From the NCBI GenBank assembly GCA_002356515.1, contig AP017605.1, forward strand, positions 3,419,001-3,483,000: a stretch of DNA of 64,000 nucleotides, read 5' to 3'. Each line of letters begins with the position of its first letter. The stretch's first letter is position 1. Shown in pieces: positions 62,449 to 64,000 of this stretch. This stretch comes from Mesorhizobium loti (GTDB taxonomy: Bacteria > Pseudomonadota > Alphaproteobacteria > Rhizobiales > Rhizobiaceae). Under the pieces are notes generated by a model, which was not told the origin of the DNA, made no database searches, and saw only the letters and a program-made list of their open reading frames with translations. The position numbers and the translations under genes were made by a program.

Positions 62449-64000
62449 CTAAGCCCTTTCCGCCAGAACCGCCGCCAGCGTCTCGTCGACAACGCCGACC
62501 AGATGATCGGCATTGGCCCGGCTGAAGATCATCGGCGGGCGCATCTTCAGCACATTGTCATGCGGCCCCTCGGTGCCGATCAGCACGCCGCGTGCCCTCA
62601 CCCCATCATTGATGCGGCGGGCAAGTGCTGTCGCCGGCGCCTTGCTCTTGCGGTCCTCGACCAGTTCGATACCGAGGAAGAGGCCCTGGCCGCGCACATC
62701 GCCGATGACGTCGTAGCGGTCCTGCAAAGCCTTGAACCGCGCCATGAGATAGTTGCCGATCTCCAGCGCATTGCGCCTGAGCCCGTCCCGCTCGATGACA
62801 TCGAGCACTGCCAGTCCGGCGGCGCAGGACACCGGATTGCCGCCGAACGTGTTGAAATACTCCATGCCGTTGTTGAAGGAGGCGGCGATCTCCGATGTCG
62901 TCACCACAGCCGCCATCGGATGGCCGTTGCCGATCGGCTTGCCCATGGTGACGATGTCAGGCGTCACCCCTTGGGTTTCGAAAGCCCACCAATGGCTGCC
63001 GACGCGACCGAAGCCGACCTGCACCTCGTCGGCGGCGCAAATGCCACCGGCGGCGCGCACCAGCGCGTAGACCTCCGCGAGATAGCCTTCCGGCAGGAAC
63101 ACCTGGCCGGCGACGCTGGGGATCGATTCCGCCAGGAACAGGCCGGGCGCGCGGCCTTGTCTGGCCATATCGGCGATCTGCTCGGCGACGCTTTCGGCGA
63201 ACCGTTTTGCATGTTCGTGGACCGGCCATTCGGCCGGAGCATGGTAGCTGTCGGGAATGGTCGCCTCGAACACATGCGCTGGGCGCCCCTTGCCGCCCTT
63301 GCGCTTGTATTTGTAGGGACTGAGATCGATCAGCTCCTGCGTCGTGCCGTGATAGGCCCAGTCGAGCACGATCGCCTCGCTGCGGCCGGTATGGCTCCGC
63401 GCCATGCGCAACATCAGGCTGTTGGCCTCGCTGCCGGAGCAGGCGAAAGACGCCACCGACAGGCCGGCGGGCAGCGTCGCCGTCAGCCGTTCGGCATAGG
63501 TGACGATGGCGTCGTGCAAATAGCGCGTGTTGGTGTTGAGCTTCGCCGCTTGGCCTGCGATCGCCTCGACCACGTCAGGATGGGCATGGCCGAGATGGCA
63601 GACATTGTTGAAGCAATCGAGATAGGCGCGGCCGCGATCGTCGATCAGCCAGGCGCCCTCGCCGCGCACGAACTTGATCGGCTCGGAATAAGAAATCGAG
63701 AGATTGGGCAGCAGCGACGCCTTGCGCGCGGCGACGATTTCAGGGCGGGAGCGACCATTTTGGCGAAAGGTCTCGGGCGGAATACCGGCGAGATCGGCGG
63801 CATCCGGAAACAGTTCCTTCCACACGGCGAGATAACGTTCCTCGCCGACCCCAAGGATGTCGCGGGCGGCAAGGCTGGTATCCGTCGATATCTGGAAATG
63901 CAGATGCGGCGCCCAGCCGCCATTTTCGGCCGGCGTGCCCATCTCGCCGACAAGCGCGCCAGCCTCCAGACAATCGCCGGCCTTCAGCCGATGCCCGGCC
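62449..64000 (-). CDS. Class III aminotransferase with N-terminal M23-peptidase-like domain (3' part of the gene)
   Basis: The frame is open to the right edge, so the 5' end of the gene is missing; about 516 codons are visible. The first ~60 residues end an M23-type domain ([22 protein letters not shown]). After a linker comes a complete PLP-dependent class III aminotransferase of about 430 residues, with [40 protein letters not shown] and the PLP-Lys in [11 protein letters not shown]. In rhizobia such proteins of about 1000 residues usually begin with an aminoglycoside-phosphotransferase-like domain (from memory), and the aminotransferase part resembles ethanolamine-phosphate phospho-lyase. 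The N-terminal kinase-like domain is predicted, not seen. Confidence 0.92.
   Translation of the reverse strand, partial: AGHRLKAGDCLEAGALVGEMGTPAENGGWAPHLHFQISTDTSLAARDILGVGEERYLAVWKELFPDAADLAGIPPETFRQNGRSRPEIVAARKASLLPNLSISYSEPIKFVRGEGAWLIDDRGRAYLDCFNNVCHLGHAHPDVVEAIAGQAAKLNTNTRYLHDAIVTYAERLTATLPAGLSVASFACSGSEANSLMLRMARSHTGRSEAIVLDWAYHGTTQELIDLSPYKYKRKGGKGRPAHVFEATIPDSYHAPAEWPVHEHAKRFAESVAEQIADMARQGRAPGLFLAESIPSVAGQVFLPEGYLAEVYALVRAAGGICAADEVQVGFGRVGSHWWAFETQGVTPDIVTMGKPIGNGHPMAAVVTTSEIAASFNNGMEYFNTFGGNPVSCAAGLAVLDVIERDGLRRNALEIGNYLMARFKALQDRYDVIGDVRGQGLFLGIELVEDRKSKAPATALARRINDGVRARGVLIGTEGPHDNVLKMRPPMIFSRANADHLVGVVDETLAAVLAERA

Noticed and set aside
1..64000. CRISPR array, rRNA genes or insertion sequences
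   Set aside because: No regularly spaced direct repeats, rRNA-like segments or transposase motifs were seen; the repeats present are short palindromic elements.

Overview
The window looks like a chromosomal segment of a high-GC alphaproteobacterium of the Rhizobiales, most like Mesorhizobium (inference). The reasons are the aroK-aroB order, the xerD-accA pair, two DUF930 proteins, a bdhA/adc/patatin group, many solute-binding-protein ABC operons, and three copies of a ~104-base palindromic repeat resembling the rhizobial RIME elements. Both ends cut a gene: the 3' part of a SpoVR gene on the left and the 3' part of a multidomain class III aminotransferase gene on the right.

Layout. 1-12.6 kb is mostly housekeeping: spoVR, a CorC/HlyC-type protein that lacks its usual membrane domain, aroB and aroK, a small membrane protein, xerD, accA, an unannotated 46-codon gene with a lasso-peptide-like leader, an L,D-transpeptidase-type lipoprotein, a TusA-like protein, a D-Ala-D-Ala carboxypeptidase followed by a His-rich CobW GTPase, an M20 amidohydrolase and tRNA-Arg(CCT). 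12.8-17.5 kb follows the tRNA and is a redox/detoxification patch: a fused ring-cleaving dioxygenase/esterase, a cytochrome b561, a multicopper oxidase with a YqaA protein, and a cupin. 17.6-28.8 kb is a rare-sugar catabolic locus: a ketose 3-epimerase, a ribose-type ABC transporter, an FGGY kinase and a DeoR regulator, divergent from a class II aldolase, a second FGGY kinase and a HAD protein, with a SorC-type regulator at the end.

29.8-34.6 kb encodes a complete glucitol/sorbitol phosphotransferase system (HPr-EI fusion, EIIA, EIIB, EIIC, GutM), which is unusual for rhizobia. It is followed by a sugar-phosphatase-like HAD protein and two tandem DUF930 proteins. 38.7-42.5 kb is an iron/phosphonate-type ABC transporter. 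42.8-47.5 kb is a tight operon of a SAF-domain homoserine-dehydrogenase-like oxidoreductase with a pyruvate/acetoin-dehydrogenase-type E1alpha, E1beta and E2. 47.8-51.6 kb holds a phosphodiesterase and a ketone-body group (bdhA, adc, patatin). 52-53.6 kb is a Pit phosphate transporter with a clear terminator. 53.7-61.3 kb is a ROK regulator divergent from an ABC sugar/SIS/PfkB operon whose content resembles the Bacillus frl (fructosamine) operon. 61.3 kb to the end holds a polar amino-acid binding protein and the aminotransferase.

The main themes are uptake and breakdown of unusual sugars and glycated compounds, each under a local regulator, plus mobile palindromic repeats. One of these repeats lies inside the E2 coding sequence and is translated. 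Functions are assigned from recognisable motifs only; no database search was possible.
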